The position numbers and the translations under genes were made by a program. This document shows, one piece after another, positions 14,068 through 16,394 of a DNA stretch of 16,394 nt. The notes below the pieces were generated by a model. The model was given only the letters and a program-made list of their open reading frames with translations, was not told where the DNA came from and did no database searches. Origin of the DNA: Candidatus Roizmanbacteria bacterium RIFCSPLOWO2_01_FULL_44_13 (GTDB taxonomy: Bacteria > Patescibacteriota > Microgenomatia > UBA1406 > GWC2-37-13); the NCBI GenBank assembly GCA_001789855.1, contig MGAT01000006.1:3044-19437 (forward strand), read 5' to 3'. Position 1 is the first letter of the stretch. Each line of letters begins with the position of its first letter.

Positions 14068-15461
14068 ATAACAAAACCATAAATTAAGGCGCCGCCTCCG
14101 ATTGAAAGAACAAGAAAAATTAAATTGTTTAAGCGCGCCCCAAAAATTGTAGAAATAAAAAGAAAAAGAGCCATGACGAAAGTCGCCAGGAGCGGCGACC
14201 GGTAAGAATTAAGCAGAGAGAAATCGGCGGTTTTTTTCGCCGTCAGAATGACGAAAATAAAGGTCAAAGACATGACAAAAAAAGCCATACTGATGCCATT
14301 GAAACCAAATAGGCGGTTGAATAGAGGGACGAGCGCCCAGGTGAGAGTAGTCCACAAAACCATAAACAACAGGCTCGTTTTCACCTTTCCTATGGCATTG
14401 AACAAGTTTATGAAAGGCGAATAAAGGCTGACGAAAAAGGCGGAGAGGGAAAAGAAGTAAAAGGAAAAAACCGCCACATTCCATTTGTCAAAATATCCGG
14501 GAATGACCTTGAGGACCGACGGGAAGACAAACATGGCTCCGACGATCGCGGGAAACAAAATAATCGATTGATATAGGAGAATTTTCTCAACGCTTTTTTT
14601 CAGTATGATCTTGTCTTTTTGGAAACGGGAAAAAATTGGAAAGGCCACGCGGCTCAAATTATCCATAATCAGACGGATTGAGAACTCGGCATATTTTTTG
14701 GCAAAAACGACTATACCCAGCTGTCTAAAACCGATCACGCCCCCGAGATAGATAATCAAAAGGTCGTCTTTAATCAAAGCGAGAAAGGAATTGCCTTGAA
14801 AAGGAATGCCATAGCTCAAAAGACTTTTGGCCGATTGCCAGGAAAAAGTAAAAGACGGAACCCACGGCTGCATGAAATAGATCAAAACGACTCCGGTGAT
14901 GGAACGGGCGAGGACGGCGATAAGAAGGCTATAAATGTCGTACCCAAGAAGAGAAAAAATAATGACGGATAGATAGAAAACCGTGTTTTCGATCATCTGG
15001 ACGACGACCACTTTATAGATTTTTATTTTTTTCTCCAAAAGAACGGAAGGAATGGTTTTTAGAGACAAAAAAAAGAAAGACGCCAAAAGCCCCCAATAAA
15101 GGTAAACGGCGTTGGCCGGCAGGTCTTTATAGAATTTGAATAAATAATCAGTGAGAAAGAATCCGACGATTATCGCAGCAACGGACAAAAATAGCTGAAT
15201 ATAAAAGGCGGTGGAGAGGTCCTCTTTTTTTATTTCCGGCTTCTGAATGATAGCCGCCGCCAGTCCGAGATTGGTAAAGTAGCTGAAAAACGACATCATC
15301 GCCAAAACGGTATTGTAAATTCCCAGCAGGTAGGTGCCGCTCTTTATGGTCAGAATAAAAAAAGCGATAAAACCGAGGACGGCGGAGAAGGAGCTTTGAA
15401 AAAAGAGGCTGCCGGCGGAGAGGACGCCGCGCCGCTTGATCTGACTGATTTCTTCGTCCAT
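13998..15461 (-). CDS. Wzx-type lipid-linked oligosaccharide flippase (MOP superfamily)
   Basis: 487 aa from the chosen ATG (MDEEISQIKRRG), with 12-14 hydrophobic segments and almost no soluble domain, the usual polysaccharide-transporter size. The start IKRRGVLSAGSLFFQ resembles the amphipathic beginning of MOP/Polysacc_synt flippases, which move undecaprenyl-linked oligosaccharides outward. Upstream in-frame sequence reaches 15572 but runs antisense into the divergent gene and lacks another good start; the first in-frame ATG after a TGTTATAAT box is 15459-15461. It is flanked by GT-C genes on both sides, which supports a role in exporting the glycan made by the neighbouring operon. Its last 70 bp overlap the GT87-like gene and its ATG is 10 nt from the divergent start at 15472. 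Confidence 0.88.
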   Translation of the reverse strand: MDEEISQIKRRGVLSAGSLFFQSSFSAVLGFIAFFILTIKSGTYLLGIYNTVLAMMSFFSYFTNLGLAAAIIQKPEIKKEDLSTAFYIQLFLSVAAIIVGFFLTDYLFKFYKDLPANAVYLYWGLLASFFFLSLKTIPSVLLEKKIKIYKVVVVQMIENTVFYLSVIIFSLLGYDIYSLLIAVLARSITGVVLIYFMQPWVPSFTFSWQSAKSLLSYGIPFQGNSFLALIKDDLLIIYLGGVIGFRQLGIVVFAKKYAEFSIRLIMDNLSRVAFPIFSRFQKDKIILKKSVEKILLYQSIILFPAIVGAMFVFPSVLKVIPGYFDKWNVAVFSFYFFSLSAFFVSLYSPFINLFNAIGKVKTSLLFMVLWTTLTWALVPLFNRLFGFNGISMAFFVMSLTFIFVILTAKKTADFSLLNSYRSPLLATFVMALFLFISTIFGARLNNLIFLVLSIGGGALIYGFVIYLDRGRRFFEELLALVRFKKIK

Positions 15462-15464
15462 AAT
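15436..15464 (+). promoter_or_regulatory. Promoter of the right-edge membrane protein gene, leaderless
   Basis: -35 TTGATC (15436-15441, 4/6), 17-nt spacer, -10 CATAAT (15459-15464, 5/6), ending 7 nt before the ATG at 15472. The promoter overlaps the first codons of the divergent flippase gene, and its -10 includes that gene's start codon. Confidence 0.5.
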
Positions 15465-15471
15465 ATTAGTA

Positions 15472-16394
15472 ATGATTAAGTTTTTGAAGAAACACGGGCT
15501 CGAACTTCTAATTCTCCTTATTATAACAATTCCTTCGTTTTTACGCCTTCTGAACAGCCAGTATTTTTCCATGCACGACGACCAGCACGTCGCCCGCCTC
15601 TTTTTACTGGATCAGGGTTTAAAACAGGGCAGTCTTTATCCGAGGTGGGTGGGGACACTCGGATTTAACTTCGGCTACCCGCTTTTTAATTTTTATCCTC
15701 CATTAGTCTATTACCTCGCCGAGCTTTTCCACTTGATAGGGTTCAGCCTGACCGCCTCGATTAGGGCCGTGGTCGTGGTTGGTTTTTTTCTCGGAGCTTT
15801 GGGAGTATTTTATTTCGTCAAACAAAAAGTCAACCGGGCGGCCGGCTACCTTTCGGCAACTCTTTACACCTACTTTTTTTATCACGCCGTCGTTATTTAT
15901 GTCAGGGGAGCACTCGCCGAATTTTTTACCCTGGCGATCATTCCGTTTGTCTTTTTGACGCTCGACAATCTCTTTAAAAAACCGAGTGTCAAATCAGGCT
16001 TGTTATTCGGGTTGCCTCTGGCTCTCCTGATCTTGACCCACCCGCTGATTGCTTTCCCGGCGATATTTTTTATCGGCGCATTCTTTATTTTTTATTTTTT
16101 CAGTTCTAAAGATAAGTTGGTTTTTTTCAAAAATTTTTCTTTGGGAACCCTTTCCGGCTTGGGACTTTCGGCGTTTTTTTGGCTGCCCTCCTACGTCGAA
16201 AGAAAATATACTTTGGTAGATGACATTCTCACCCGCGAGCTAGCCAACTATAAAATTCACTTTGTATATTTAAAACAGTTTTGGTATTCGGCTTGGGGGT
16301 ATGGCGGTTCCATCGCAGGCGCAGAGGACGGATTGACGTTCCAACTCGGCAAAATTCACATTTTGATTATCGCCTTATCTCTTTTTTCTTTTGT
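15472..16394 (+). CDS. Large polytopic membrane protein, PTPS-related/GT-C-like (C-terminus off right edge)
   Basis: 307 codons are present and the frame is open to the window end. It starts MIKFLKKHG, then TM1 (about 11-27), then the outer loop YFSMHDDQHVARL with an acidic D36-D37 pair in the usual GT-C position, then GSLYPRWVGTLGFNFGYPLF and NFYPPLVYYL. This latter pattern (sugar-loop W-x-G...GYPLFNFYPPL) matches what I know of the 6-pyruvoyl-tetrahydropterin-synthase-related membrane family and YfhO-like proteins, linked to exopolysaccharide synthesis. At least seven further hydrophobic segments follow. ATG choice: first ATG 7 nt after a -10 box, followed immediately by a basic N-terminus and a TM helix. 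Function beyond a membrane glycosyltransferase-like role is not established. Confidence 0.8.
   Translation, partial: MIKFLKKHGLELLILLIITIPSFLRLLNSQYFSMHDDQHVARLFLLDQGLKQGSLYPRWVGTLGFNFGYPLFNFYPPLVYYLAELFHLIGFSLTASIRAVVVVGFFLGALGVFYFVKQKVNRAAGYLSATLYTYFFYHAVVIYVRGALAEFFTLAIIPFVFLTLDNLFKKPSVKSGLLFGLPLALLILTHPLIAFPAIFFIGAFFIFYFFSSKDKLVFFKNFSLGTLSGLGLSAFFWLPSYVERKYTLVDDILTRELANYKIHFVYLKQFWYSAWGYGGSIAGAEDGLTFQLGKIHILIIALSLFSF
15520..15528 (-). promoter_or_regulatory. Extended -10 promoter of the flippase gene
   Basis: The minus strand reads TGTTATAAT, identical to the prfB extended -10. A start site near 15513 would give a leader of about 52 nt before the flippase ATG. The box lies inside the coding region of the divergent plus-strand gene, codons 17-19. 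No -35 was seen. Confidence 0.45.

Noticed and set aside
1..16394. UGA recoding, CRISPR arrays, tRNAs, insertion sequences or phage genes
   Set aside because: Genes end at UGA normally and prfB is present. No regularly spaced repeats, cloverleaf-type sequence, transposase motifs or terminal inverted repeats were seen on either strand by eye.

Overview
The window looks like a piece of a small, very gene-dense bacterial genome. My best guess is a Candidate Phyla Radiation bacterium of the Microgenomates/Patescibacteria type. The reasons are the compact layout (neighbouring genes mostly overlap or sit 0-20 nt apart), the many polytopic GT-C-type glycosyltransferases, and an N-terminal motif (YNAYSILKTG followed by DEYGKFLP) that I associate from memory with Microgenomates-type membrane glycosyltransferases. 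UGA is used as a normal stop codon and release factor 2 is present, so this is not a UGA-recoding lineage (Gracilibacteria/Absconditabacteria). The lineage is an inference; there is no rRNA or tRNA in the window to test it.

Layout. (1) Positions 1-2653, minus strand: a fusion protein (PilM/GspL-like actin-fold domain, one TM helix, Pro/Thr linker, LytR_C domain), then prfB (RF2), then the start of a single-TM protein that runs off the left edge. (2) Positions 2654-2913: the only sizeable intergenic space (260 nt). It holds the promoter of the fusion gene, a strongly structured plus-strand RNA candidate of about 150 nt ending in a U7 tract, and the dnaG promoter. (3) Positions 2914-6458, plus strand: dnaG (primase), rpoD (housekeeping sigma) and a CPBP intramembrane protease, apparently one operon. 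(4) Positions 6433-12944, minus strand: a six-gene glycan operon (GT-C, GT2, GT2, GT4, GT2, GT-C) in which adjacent genes overlap or are 1 nt apart. (5) Positions 12943-14067, plus strand: a GT87/MptA-like mannosyltransferase. (6) Positions 13998-15461, minus strand: a Wzx-type flippase. (7) Positions 15472-16394, plus strand: a partial large membrane protein resembling the PTPS-related/GT-C exopolysaccharide family.

The right-hand two thirds reads as one surface-glycan locus. Cytoplasmic GT2/GT4 enzymes would build an oligosaccharide on a lipid carrier, the flippase would move it across the membrane, and the GT-C enzymes would add sugars from polyprenyl-phosphate donors on the outer face. 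The left third is core information processing (translation termination, priming, sigma factor).

Two things stand out. First, the unexplained structured RNA between the fusion gene and dnaG. Second, promoter placement: several genes have a -10 box only 6-9 nt before the ATG, which predicts leaderless or nearly leaderless mRNAs. At two divergent junctions the opposing promoters lie inside each other's coding regions, so the 5' ends of the transcripts should overlap. Convergent gene ends also overlap, by 26 and 70 bp, leaving no room there for ordinary intergenic terminators. No CRISPR array, transposase, tRNA or rRNA was seen.
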